A stretch of DNA of 64,000 bases from Durusdinium trenchii (Eukaryota; Sar; Dinophyceae; Suessiales; Symbiodiniaceae): positions 1 through 64,000 of the forward strand of contig CAXAMN010003958.1 of the NCBI GenBank assembly GCA_963970005.1, read 5' to 3'. The translations under genes and the position numbers were made by a program. Each line of letters opens with the position of its first letter. Position 1 is the stretch's first letter. Under the pieces are notes generated by a model. It worked only from the letters and a program-made list of their open reading frames with translations. It was not told the origin of the DNA and searched no databases. Positions 27,311 through 38,415 of this stretch are shown here, piece by piece.

Positions 27311-27866
27311 TCCCAAGCAAGTGGATTGAAACGTCTGTGTGTCGTTTTTGCCACGGGGATCAACTGGGTCGCTGCGGGGATCAACTGGGTCGCGAAAAAT
27401 TACTCTATGACACAAACACTCTCCATTGGACTGGCAAGACCATACCTACGGCAGGAGTGGGTTCAGGGGTCATAGCTACAGTGGATATGCCATACGTGGA
27501 CTGTCTGGCTGATGAATTAAACCCCACATGTCATGACTGGGTACACCGGGGGCGTCCCGTTGTGGTCTGGACACCATGCTCCGGCCATTCACCGGCGTCG
27601 TGGAAAAGCCCTCCACCGCCGTTCCATCTATTAATGAAAGCCTCTCGGAATCCTCATTGGTGGGATGGCCAGTTGGAATACATCAGAAGGACAGTTGCAA
27701 TGTATATCATTTTTGTTCGCATCAGTTACACATACAACCGGGAATCGAAATCACATCAACTTTTTCTGCATCACGTCATTTCCCTTGGGTTCACATCATG
27801 GTCACATCAACTAGCCGTTTACTATGGGGGAGGCACATTTCCAACATCAATATACCATATCAATGT

Positions 27867-27909
27867 GGAAGATTAACATGGAGCATGAAAACCACTGGTT
27901 TGTGGAGAG
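27867..27909 (+). repeat. Dispersed repeat, family B partial copy
   Basis: GGAAGATTAACATGGAGCATG then AAAACCACTGGTTTGTGGAG matches the left half of the fold-back element at 51261-51368 and, inverted, 63011-63063. Only one arm is present here. Confidence 0.6.
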
Positions 27910-28504
27910 CTCTAGTGACTCTAGTGTTCCACTACTAATAACTACTACATATGTTACGTTGCATTTTCTGGAGCATACAGAACGGGATGTGAGGCACAAC
28001 CCTTGTGACACTACCCCTCCATGCCAAGCAGGGGGGTTCAAGGTATTTTCGTTGGATCAAAGGTGCTTGCCCATCCTTGTCAGTCCATCGCACAGCGTTG
28101 GGACATCACCCAGACTCCGGGCTTCAACTGGTCCCCGCCACAGATCCGGTCCGTTGGTCTGGGGATCTGTTCGAAGCGTTCGGGGAAGAAGTGGGCAGAC
28201 TGCGAAGCGTTTTGTGCCGAACAAAGGGGAACCGGTTCGGGTGGGTGATCAGGCGTTCACTGGCCTATAGGCAGGGCCTATAGGCTATAGGTGTGATTGA
28301 TCGGGGAGGCAACCCCCGTCCTCAAGTCTCCTTCAAGTGCTGACTGTTCATGATTGTGACTGACTTACATTATGAATTATGTCCTTTACAACAATCTGCT
28401 GCAATCAAACAGTTGAGGTATTGCGTATCGTAAAGTTACTATACAGCAACAATACTTGCGACCCTCCAAGACCTTCGGTCTGCAGTCATGGATGTCGGTC
28501 TGAG

Positions 28505-28843
28505 TCAGGCGTCTGTCCCAGGTGTGAGGCGTTCAACAACAGACTCTCCAGACAGTGAGGCGTTCGACTCGTCCAACTGTCTCCACTCGTCCTGCGACGA
28601 AGTCAAACCCACGACGAGCAAATAGTCACTTGAAAAAGACAATTGATTAGCCGATTGCACCATATATACCACTAAAAAAAACCATTGAGCCGCTTCCAAC
28701 TGCAAGAAAACAGCCCACCACGCCTCCACTGAGCCGGCGTTCCGCGCGCGGAACCGCGCATGTCCGTGTCGCCAGTCTCTACCGAGGTATCCATCACTCG
28801 GTCTCAGCAACGAGGCCAAGAGCAGCAGACAAGTCCATGGCAT
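28505..28843 (-). CDS. ORF with signal-peptide-like start
   Basis: ATG 28843 starts MPWTCLLLLASLLRPSDGYL, a short N-region, a Leu-rich core and a polar end, as in a secretory signal peptide. The frame runs 112 codons to a TGA at 28507-28505, with a hydrophobic middle (EAAQWFFLVVYMVQSANQLS) and a polar C-terminus (SSQDEWRQLDESNASLSGES). A TTCGTCGCAG acceptor lies inside the frame before GACGAGTGG, and the middle contains TTTTTTTTAG, so the true gene is probably spliced and the hydrophobic middle may be intron. No family recognised. Confidence 0.35.
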   Translation of the reverse strand: MPWTCLLLLASLLRPSDGYLGRDWRHGHARFRARNAGSVEAWWAVFLQLEAAQWFFLVVYMVQSANQLSFSSDYLLVVGLTSSQDEWRQLDESNASLSGESVVERLTPGTDA

Positions 28844-28849
28844 TTTCGC

Positions 28850-31800
28850 ATCGAACCGGTCTGTGAGTCTTCCAGATCAAGCATCGGTCAGCCGGCTGTT
28901 TTTTTAGTCAGCCAGTCTGCCAGTGGCTCTTGCACTAGTGGGAGTGGTGCTGCTTGAGTATCTGGTGACTTTCTTCTGCTCACTATCATTGGATTGCATC
29001 ATGGCCATGGGCCAACAAGCCTGTTGGACGTGGTCAATCTCCCCCAATGTTGCCGTTTCCATGCTTTCACTCCACTCTCGCCCAATCTTCGGAATATCAC
29101 CCCATGCAACTGAAGCCGTCTGAAAGAACATGACATTTTACTTTTACATTTTTGCTCCGACAAAGTGATGAGATTTGGGCAAATAAGGCCGATACTTTGG
29201 CTCTTTTGGCTTCCCGCGACCAGAGCGGGGCCCATGTATTTGTTCCCTTTGGCTCAGGCTCCCCAGCAGCGGACGTGCGGAGAATATGTGGCCAACATGT
29301 AACCGACAGATTGACTTCATCTCAACACAGGAAGACTCCTTAATTACCCACTTCTGTAAGTTAGGGCCATCACCAAACAAACTACCAAACATCCTGACAC
29401 ACCTAAACCCAGCAATTAATTCATGTCTCTCTCCTACTGTGCGTTGATGCAAAACCTGCCAAGATGTATAGGCATGATCTTCGACCACTTCTTATGCTTC
29501 TTAGTCTTCGAACATACTAATGTGTCGGTCCGTGTGACCGTGTGGTTTCAGGGCATGGCATCTGGAGGTCTCTCCCTGAGCGATCTAGCTGGCCTGAGCG
29601 ATCTTCTCGCCATTAAGCGGTTCATTGATCAAAAAAGTGATGGAGGCTTCAGATGCTGAAATCTTTCGATCAATTCACAAGCTGTTTGCGAACCGAAATA
29701 TGATGGGACACGAAAAATACATCTTTACAGTCCACTGCATGGTCCAATGGGACTGAATGGAAGACCACCAACTCCTTCACAAACCAGCTAGCTAGCTTTG
29801 CTTGAAGAACAACAAAACTAGATTTTACAAAAATATAAAAACAAAAAATATATATATCAACATATATAATATATACAATATACTATATCCATATAATTCC
29901 ATATATATATATATGAAGGGCTGTGGGTCAAAACTGGGGGACCTCTGCTTGAACAGCGAAAATGCATAGAATAGACTACAAAGGAGGTTCGGGGTGCCAT
30001 GACCCACAGCATCCCACAGCTATATATATGTTTTAACTGAATGTATCTGATCTCCCGCTCGCCGGCTTTGCATCAAATCTCCACTGTCTCGGTGTCGACC
30101 CAAAAAAACCACGCGGATGCCTCGTCGGCGGAGGCACAAACAGAGGCCATCGTCGAGGCCATCTTCCGTAGCACCAACTGACGCGCATCGGTTGGTACCG
30201 CCACTGGTCGTGCGGGTCAAGCGTTGGGACCAGAGGGCGGGAAAACGAAGGGAAGGGAGTGTTTGGAACGGGTATCATCAAACCATGACCGAAAGCGAAG
30301 AAGTGTAGGGTTTTCCAGGTGGGTGTTTTCTTGTCCAAGAGAAGTACCGTTTCATAACACACCTTGATGACTGGACTGGAATACCAAAACCTTGGCATGT
30401 TGGAGCTTCATCAAGGCTGTCGTCCTTCCTGGCATCCTTTTCTTCCCCAGCAAGGGCTCTTTGCCTCTTTGGTATGGCCACTTGATGGTTGTCAATCTCG
30501 CAGTTGCCTTCTGCTGCGATTGTGGCAAGACACAAGCAGAGCTTCATCAAGGCTGCTGCATGCGACTGCTCGCGCCGTGGATTGACAAGCCCCTCTGACT
30601 CTACAGCGCAATGCATATCATCTGGCACGTAATCACCGTCAATTAAATGGAGGCACCATGGAATTTCCTCCAGAGAATACTTTAGGATCTACATTTTCCA
30701 ATCCAAAGCGATTCTGGTGAGGACGGAAAAAAAGAAAGTACAGGTTTAGGGTATTTCAGGATCGTCCTTTTCCAATACAAAACGATTCAATTCGACCTGA
30801 TCAGGTCGGTCCAGTCATGGAGGCTGGTCAATCGAGATTCTCGTCGCGGGCTGGACACTGGCTCTCACACAGCGAGAAAAGCTCCGATATCTGAACTGGA
30901 AGGTGACATTGGGGTGGTGGTTTTTCACAGCAAAGCAGTTTATGCAAGAGGTGGTTGAAAAATGAATCCCTTGCCAAAGTGGTCCAACTGGGTGATTTAC
31001 GCCATCTCTGCAGGTGATGCTGCCAACTTGAACTTCATGGGCATCAAAACACTTTGCCATATACAACACCCGTACATGTTCAAACACAAGGGGGTCGTTT
31101 TGTCGGTCCAAATTAATGCCAAACAGACTTGGGGAAAAATATCACCCATGGCGAATTTTGGTGGGTGAGTGCCTGACACAAATATCTGTGCAGTGGTTCA
31201 CTGCACAAATATTTGTGGCACTAAATATCTGTCGATGTGAAGCCGCCCCGCGGCCTGATGTTCATGTCGGTTGACCAGCTCGCACCTGTGAGGAGCCAGC
31301 ACCTTGTCCTCGAGTCGACCTTTCTGCTACACATGCAAAGCGAATTGAAAGCTCCAGCGGTGCCATTCAATCCTCATTCTCAAGACGAACACAAAAGATC
31401 TGTAGCATGCTGAAAGAAATTGATGAACATATGTATCATCATATTTCTTATATGTTCTTATACCTTTATGAAATATGAGTACATCAAGTCAAGTAAACAT
31501 GAATACCAACAAATTGCGACTTCCATCTTCACACCTAGGAATCGACTCTCGCATGTCAATGCTAACCTTGACATGGGTGCTCACAGCCCGCTCTCCCAGT
31601 GCTTCACCACAAACACATCGTCTGTTTGGATACAATATCTGCGGAGATAGTTGAAGATGTTGAAGCCACAAATTGCCCAACAAACGGAAAACAAACAAAA
31701 CAAAAACACATGCAACATCATGCAAACAATATCAACAAGAGTGTCTGTTCTTGTTGAAAGGCACCCGTTCACGTATTGTTTGTGTACAGAATTCCCTGCT

Positions 31801-33029
31801 CACACCAGGAGTCACTCGATTGCTCATCTGGCAGGACAGGGAAGCCAGCGCAAACTTTGGTGGTGCTTTTGTTTTTTGTGTATGTTTTTTTTTCCGGTGG
31901 ACTAGCTAGCTGGCTACTTGGATGATCATTGTGTACAAGTCATCCACTCACAAAGCAAAACGAGCGATCCTCAACTGGGTCGCTGTGGCGTCTTCTCTTC
32001 CAAAGCATTTCTCGTGGCTTGCGTCTTCTCTTCTCTTCCACCCACCAAGTCTTCTCACTGGGTGTTCTTTCGTCTACCCTCAAGTTCCGACCGAAGATTC
32101 GACTCCGGGACAGCCCGGAGGGGCCCGGAGTCCAAGTAACAGGTGAGTTATATAGATGACATGAAGCTTGGTGATAGCTGAACCTGGCTGGCATGGGCCA
32201 CTGCGTCTATCTGAGTCGATTGCATCCATGGGCTATGTCTTCAGAAACAGGATCTTGCTCAAGGCCTGATTCTCACCATGCCTCGCCGTTTGACCAACCA
32301 GTGGGTCCTCCAAATGGTATCACGTGCCCAAAGGAGCCCTATAAATCACAAAACCAAGTATATGAAACCATATGGGAGAGTCAAAGGGTTTAGGGTGGCA
32401 TGCGAATAACGAAGCCATGTGCCATGTTTGTGTCGTCAACCTTCGTTTCGCCATGTGTCGTCTTCAGACAAAGCAACACGTTACATCATCTGAAATCAGT
32501 GCTAGACAAGTCCTTGACCCTCCCTTCGTGGTACAATGCAAGTCCCCGCAGCCACAGCACCACAGCGCCACGACTGTGCCGCCCCGACGGTGCCGCGCCC
32601 GCACGATGATGGCGCTTCCGGGCCTACTGCTGCTTCTTCCGCAGGCGAGGTGGACGGATGGTCTTGGTTGGGGCCTTGGCATACGATATCCTGATTTCCA
32701 GTCACCTCCGATAGGTCCTTCGCCGAGGTCCATGTGGATCGACCGCTGGAGCAGGCTTTCGCTGTGTGGTTTCAACGAGCAAACACAACGAAAAATAGTA
32801 GTCAGTGGCAGTGGGCTCAATCATCCCAGTTTGAAAAATATCCGAAACCATCCAAAGCCAGCTAGCTGGAGTCCCAATTGTTGGACTGATTTGGATCCAG
32901 TCATGGCCATAACTTGGCCATAGCTGCATGTAGGCCACCTTAGCCAGACTATAGGGAGATCTTTGATGAAGGGGAGGCCATGTTCCCGATCTGCAAGTCA
33001 CATTGCACATTGCTATCTCTACCTCGTGA
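28850..33029. other. Region without a supported gene
   Basis: AT-rich DNA with TA microsatellites at about 29845-29915. An imperfect inverted repeat at about 29923-30010 has GCTGTGGGTCA near the left end and TGACCCACAGC near the right. GC-rich islands at about 30100-30250 and 32540-32720 are open on both strands and could be exons; the second contains MMALPGLLLLLPQARW on the plus strand, which resembles a signal peptide. Nothing here is firm enough to call a gene. Confidence 0.4.
31171..31220. repeat. Tight hairpin with 3-nt loop
   Basis: CACAAATATCTGTGCAGTG (31177-31195) pairs with CACTGCACAAATATTTGTG (31199-31217) with one mismatch and the loop GTT. The pairing resumes outside as GTGCC and GGCAC after a TGA bulge. 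In DNA this is a cruciform-capable palindrome; in RNA it would be a stable stem. Confidence 0.8.
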
Positions 33030-33341
33030 TCAAACGTCCAAAATACGCTTCACACGCCACGCCACGCCTGGCCACGCACCGAACGCGCCACGCGCGTGGC
33101 GTGCGTACGCCACGGCGATCCAAGGAGCTGGGAAGGGCACCTTCTCTCCTTCCACGAAGAGCATGGGCTTGAAGGTCTCGGGGACCATCGGATGCATCAC
33201 GGGGCTGTTGCGATAGCCTGAAGACACGGAGGATCCCAACCAGATGTTTTCAGGTGAGTCCATCCGGGAATGAAGAAGTACTTGCAAACCACAATAGCTC
33301 ATGTGAGCGTCTGCCAAAACGTACTGTGAAGTAGAGGACAT
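33030..33341 (-). CDS. Exon-like ORF, unknown protein
   Basis: On the minus strand a 103-codon frame reads TSQYVLADAHMSYCGLQVLL, then SPENIWLGSSVSSGYRNSPV and PMVPETFKPMLFVEGEKVPF, ending in an Ala/Arg-rich tail coded by the GC-rich palindrome at 33086-33101. The central 60 residues look like real globular protein; the tail may be intron or repeat. The stop is at 33030. No domain recognised and no splice partner found. The plus-strand frames here are shorter and poorer. Confidence 0.4.
   Translation of the reverse strand: MSSTSQYVLADAHMSYCGLQVLLHSRMDSPENIWLGSSVSSGYRNSPVMHPMVPETFKPMLFVEGEKVPFPAPWIAVAYARHARGAFGAWPGVAWRVKRILDV
33086..33101. repeat. Perfect 16-bp GC palindrome
   Basis: CGCCACGCGCGTGGCG is its own reverse complement. 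It sits in a run of CACGC words (about 33050-33115) and contains three CpG steps in six central bases. Confidence 0.85.
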
Positions 33342-36300
33342 GATTCAGCAAGGTTTTCGCTTCTGAAGGGGGGCCTATTGTTTGTGCAGGCTTTAGCCCC
33401 AATGTCAACGTAGGTTAACACCAAAAACATCTGCGGGGATATGGTTTTTGCATGTTTTTGCTTTTGAGGGGGGCCTATCGCTTTTGCAGGTTCAACATTC
33501 CTGAAATTAACGAGCTCTCCTTTTCATTGAATTAGACATTGCACGTTTTGGCGGTTGCTCATGTGTTAGATTGACAACAAGTTCGATGGGAAACCACATT
33601 GCATTTTTAAGTCAGGAGAAACCATGCATCTCGTGCAACATCAATCACTTGTCCAATCGGTTCAATAAAAAACAATCGTTCTTCTGTCATGTTCTTCCGA
33701 TCCAGACCATGTAAATTCTCAAAGCACAAGCAATGCAGGCAGATTGCCTATGCAAAAACTCTGCACCCTGGCACCAGCTGGTTGGAACCAGCTGTTTCGA
33801 ACACCGGTTTTGGAGGATCTGTGTGCCTTAACAAAAAGCTTGACTCCTGGGTCGACCCGAAACACTGCTCGCCACGTGGGCACCGACGCTGACACAATGG
33901 TTTCGACCCACTGGTTGAGACCTTCATATGAAACAGTATGCAAAAAACCAAAGTTGTGAGCAGGAACAGGTGCTGCAGGAAGATTTGCTGGTGGTTCTGC
34001 ACTGAAGTGGGAGTGAGGGTCGACATTCAGCCTACTTATTGCATGAAGCAAGCATATTATAATTTAAGCAAAAGAAGGAGCACCAAAAACACAACAAAGT
34101 TCCTAATGTTGGATGATGCCTTAAGCTAGTTACGACTTTCCCCCAGTGAGACCCTGCTGGTAGCACACTGGAAACGGACCATGCTGAGCTAGTTTCCGTG
34201 ATTGGGGCCATCCATGCGGCTCTTCTACATCGACGAAGCCAAAGAGGACAAAGAACAAAGCATCCAAATGTTCAGCAAACATCTCAGACGTGGACAATTT
34301 CGGGGGTTTGTGAACGTTCTCACAAGATCACAAAATCAAAGGGATGTGTCAGCCGTCTCGTCGGGAGCATGGGGAAAGCCATACCAAGGCATACCAATAC
34401 CACAGAATTGCATCCAAATTCCCACCACGTGTTCTTAGCCTAGCCACGTTCAATGTGTGCAGCAACCCCCTGCAGGACATTGCTCCAACACACCTCGCAC
34501 ACCTGAGACACAGGGGTGTTTCTTGCACAGCGTGGTCCGCTGTTGGGAGGAGCTGCAGTTTCACCACCATGGGGTTCATGAACTATGGATGTCAATAATT
34601 GTCAACAGCTAAAGCATCATCAACATCACTCCTATAATAGAAATTGCAAGCACTCCTATATGGCTCGGCTTTGGCATGGGACTTCTTTCTTCAGTGACGT
34701 GGTAGCCTCTTGGTGCTGGCGGCACCAGTTTCCAACACCAAGGGTGTGAAGCGATTTCGCTCTGTTTGAAAGAAGTTATACCATCCAGACGTTTAGCACC
34801 CCCCCCAGGCCAGGAGGGTTTTGGAGACTTCCGACCGGGAAGATGCGGAGGAAGAGTTCCAAAAAAAAACACATGACTTACCTTAAACTTTGCCCATCCA
34901 TCTGCTTCTGCTTCTTGCTTCAGACCTACTGGACCCACTGAAGCACCTTGGATACATACTTTTTCTAGGGAATGGTTCTGAAATAGGGAGCTTCCCCAAA
35001 GACTCTAGGGAAAAGGACACACAAACTAACGTCATTTGTATAACGCCCATATTGGTTTGGTGGTCACCCTATATTTCAATCCACATCAATCCACTCCCAT
35101 CATCTGGTCGTCCGTCCATGACGGTCAGGTGCGCCTTGTCGCTCACCTCAACTGACTTCGGAAGGACTTCTATCCAGTAATGCCAGGAGCTAATGCCAGG
35201 AGCTACGGAGCTACTAGTAGCTGCTACTAGTAGTAATGCCCTGGTTACTAGTAGCGATTCCCTTGTTGCTAGTAGCTTCGTGTTCCTAGTAGTAATGCCA
35301 GGAGCTACTAGGTGGCGGGGTTGGATTCACTGATTCTGCAACAGGATATAGTCACTCAAATTACCGATGGACTCCAAGCGATGACTCATCGGGGATGATG
35401 CTATGTCGTATTCGCAGATGATGCGATATATAAATCTCTACCTTTAAAGCGTGACAACACTCCCAGCTGCGAGCTTTACTCAGTATCTAAGCTTGCGCAG
35501 GGAGAAGAACTCTGATTGACTCCCAAACATGTGCCTTACAATCGTATCTGTACCGTTTTACGGTTTGTTCCAGTGCCTTGGAGACTAACTCGCACACAAG
35601 ATCAATCATATAAGTTTCAAGAACTTGGGCACTCTTCCTGTTTGCCCCCCCCACCCGGAAAAGTACAACAAACAGTGCGCGTGCGAGCACGTGGATGGTT
35701 CCTTCTTCAGCCACACTGAAATGAAGCCATTATATAAGCCATTGCTGCCTTAACCTGCTACTGCAATGTTTGATTTGGGAAAGGGCTGTGGGGGTCTGTG
35801 GGAACAAAAACCTCAAGGGGCGACCTTTGGATCAAATGCCCTTCGTCACCATAGTCCATAGCCCTGAAGGGGGACCATGGTAAACGACTTACATGGCAAG
35901 CTTGACCGTAAGTCACTTCATGTGCCAAGCTGGTGGGACGAACAGTGGAAGCCACATGGGATGAAGACCCTGTTAGCATGGGGAAGCGCTCCAAAGCATT
36001 GGTTTCCTCCCTGGGGCACGGTTCCCTGTTCGCAGCGTGCCGACCCTTGGGAGGCTTGGAGGGTCCGTTTACACTGGGGTGCCCCACCACCAATCAACTT
36101 CTGTCTTGACTCTCTGTGTGCTAAGCCTCCAGACCAGACCCCAGTCGGTGAAGCCTTCGAAGGCACCGCGGAAGGTCTTGGCCCAGGACGAATCCACCTG
36201 GAAGCTCTGCTCGGAACGTGCGAAGCAAGCTCAGCTCTCACCGCGTGACGCGAAGGCCGGCTGAAGGTCTCGCGGCCGATCGGTCGAACACGCTTCGCTT

Positions 36301-38290
36301 CTGTGGCCGACCAGGCGGATGCGTCGGATTTTTCACTACGGGACCCTGATGGACGCTGTCCGCGGACGCGGAAAAGCGGATGGTAGCGCATACATGATGC
36401 ATTGTACGATATTGTAAGTACTGACAGGACCTTCAAAAGTGATCGTCCTTGAGATGCCAAGGATGTTCAGTCACTCTAAAAGGCCCGTAAAAAAAGGTCC
36501 CAACCAGAGACTCCAAAAGACATCAATGGAAAGGTCCTGGTACAGAAATAATTAGTGGATGTTGAATAGCTTTGTCCGCAGTCCGAGTTGATGCAAAATC
36601 AATCAATTGAATTGGAACCTAACCAACCTATCCAACCTAAAGTGATGATGTTTCTTCAAACGCAATGTCGCGTTAGAACACAAAATAAATACTGTCAATC
36701 CGATTCCTTACATACTACCGGGGCTGGGTTTGTTCATATTTGGGTGATAAAGCATGTGTTGTGGCTTGCCAGGGCACTGAAAGCCTGGATTAACAGTTTC
36801 ACACACTCGCACACAAGTTGTTCTAGAAACATTCTCAACATTCTCAATTAATTGGTGTCCAACATGATGCATCCGTTGAACATCGTTTATGCTCCGGCAA
36901 CCTGAAATGACAGCTCGTTGGTTTGCAAAACTGAAATGGGTTCCTCACTTACATCCCAAAAATGGGCCCTTTCACATGCCCACAGCCTATCATCTCCAGA
37001 TGAGGCCCGCGCGAAATTAATGAAGGCGTACCCAAAACCCACCTCCGCAGGCGTATCCACAACCGCACCACAAAAGCAGGTTTGAACAGGAACAAGGAGC
37101 ATGGAAGACTATCGAAGAACACCTAAATCCTGAAAATGCAGAGAGAACATCATCCAAGCACGAAGCTCTAAGTTGATCAGGAAACAGTTCCTTCCGCCTT
37201 CTACATTCTAAAAGACTCAAGATTTCTTGCACATTCTCAGACTTCCGACACCGAACTCACCCATTTGCCGCCTTGTTGTTGTAATCCATCCTGAGGATTG
37301 TCGCACAACGGAACAAAAACACAGCCCCCGAAGACTCAGATGACCATGATATCCTATCCGAATACCAAGCAGCAAATGGTCTTCACTGCAGTTGCATCAT
37401 TGTTTGAGGGAGTGTAGAACATCTGCATGTTTGAAATAGACTCCGAAACTACAACGTCTGTATCGGCTACTCATTCGGGAAACGGCCGAAGCAATCTGCT
37501 CTATATATGCAAGTTTTGTTATCTTTGATGTTCGTCTCACATCAATCAGCTGATGACTGCATGTACACTGTAGATCTCTTCATACGTCTGCAAATGTCTG
37601 GAGCAATTTACAGACAGTTCGTTCTACTGTAATATGTGTGCGTGAAGACGGCTGTGACTTCCAAGAAGTGGCTGCGATCTGTCACTTCGGTATAGTTAAG
37701 GGACCGTGAACGCGCGGATTCTTTGGGGACTCCCCGAAACAATCTTTTCAAATACACTCTCTGAAACAATCGAAGTGGAGTTCACCTCCTGTTTTATAAG
37801 ATGGTCATCTTTCCGGGTCCATGCCATCGACGTAACTATGGCCATTTCTTTACAGTCCTTCAGTTCCGCAATGGGTCATCTATTTCAGCTGAGGATTCTG
37901 TCCGTTTCGCCTCCAACCAGCAAATACCAAGCTAGGAAGGCTGGGAAGGTTCCTGAAAAGCAAACAATCATATCAAACTGAGGCCCCTCAAGTCCTTAAA
38001 AGCACGCATACCCAAGCCACCTGAAGTCTAATTATAATTGTTTCATTACCGTACCTTTGAACATCAGCGTCCACCTGGCGAAGAAGGGAGACACAATGCA
38101 AGTCTGGTGATATTATATTAATATGGTCATCGGCTTGACCTACCCTTGGAGCTACCTGACTTGGCGACCAAAATCCCAGCCATGCAGATGTCCTGCAACA
38201 TCTCACAGATCGGGCGCTTCTCGGTAGAAGCCCAAAGGAGAAGAAACCCCTTTTTTAAGTCTTAAAGTAGCTGTGAAATGGGAAGTGATG
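33342..38290. other. Region without a supported gene
   Basis: Mostly AT-rich sequence with scattered GC islands. One island at about 35990-36260 is open on both strands (minus frame 36460-35918, 180 codons; plus frame with an alternative peptide SVKPSKAPRKVLAQDEST) and may contain an exon, but the strand cannot be decided. It also holds the CTACTAG repeat at 35178-35311, listed separately. Confidence 0.4.
35178..35311. repeat. CTACTAGTAGC repeat cluster, copy 1
   Basis: Short words TAATGCCAGGAGCTA, CTACTAGTAGC and TTGCTAGTAGC are reiterated over about 130 bp. TAATGCCAGGAGCT occurs three times. CTACTAGTAG is itself palindromic. A related cluster in the opposite orientation lies at 55771-55856. 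Confidence 0.8.
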
Positions 38291-38415
38291 TGTATATATT
38301 GGGTCGGTCTATCCTATTACAGTACCAGTAACAGTGGATGATGATGGTTACCAATAGTGATTTGTATAAATGTTTACTGACTGCTACAGGTAATAGGACA
38401 GACCCAATGTATATA
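38291..38415. repeat. MITE-like fold-back of about 125 bp
   Basis: The left end (TGTATATATTGGGTCGGTCT, then ATCCTATTAC) and right end (GTAATAGGACAGACCCAATGTATATAC, 38389-38415) are imperfect inverted repeats of about 30 bp. The interior has CAGTAACAGTGGATGATGATGG and no ORF. This fits a non-autonomous DNA element. No target duplication could be fixed by eye. Confidence 0.75.

Noticed and set aside
35918..36460. 180-codon minus-strand frame as a gene
   Set aside because: GC-rich island open on both strands, with no domain, no splice context and a Ser/Arg/Pro-biased translation; listed only as a possible exon island.
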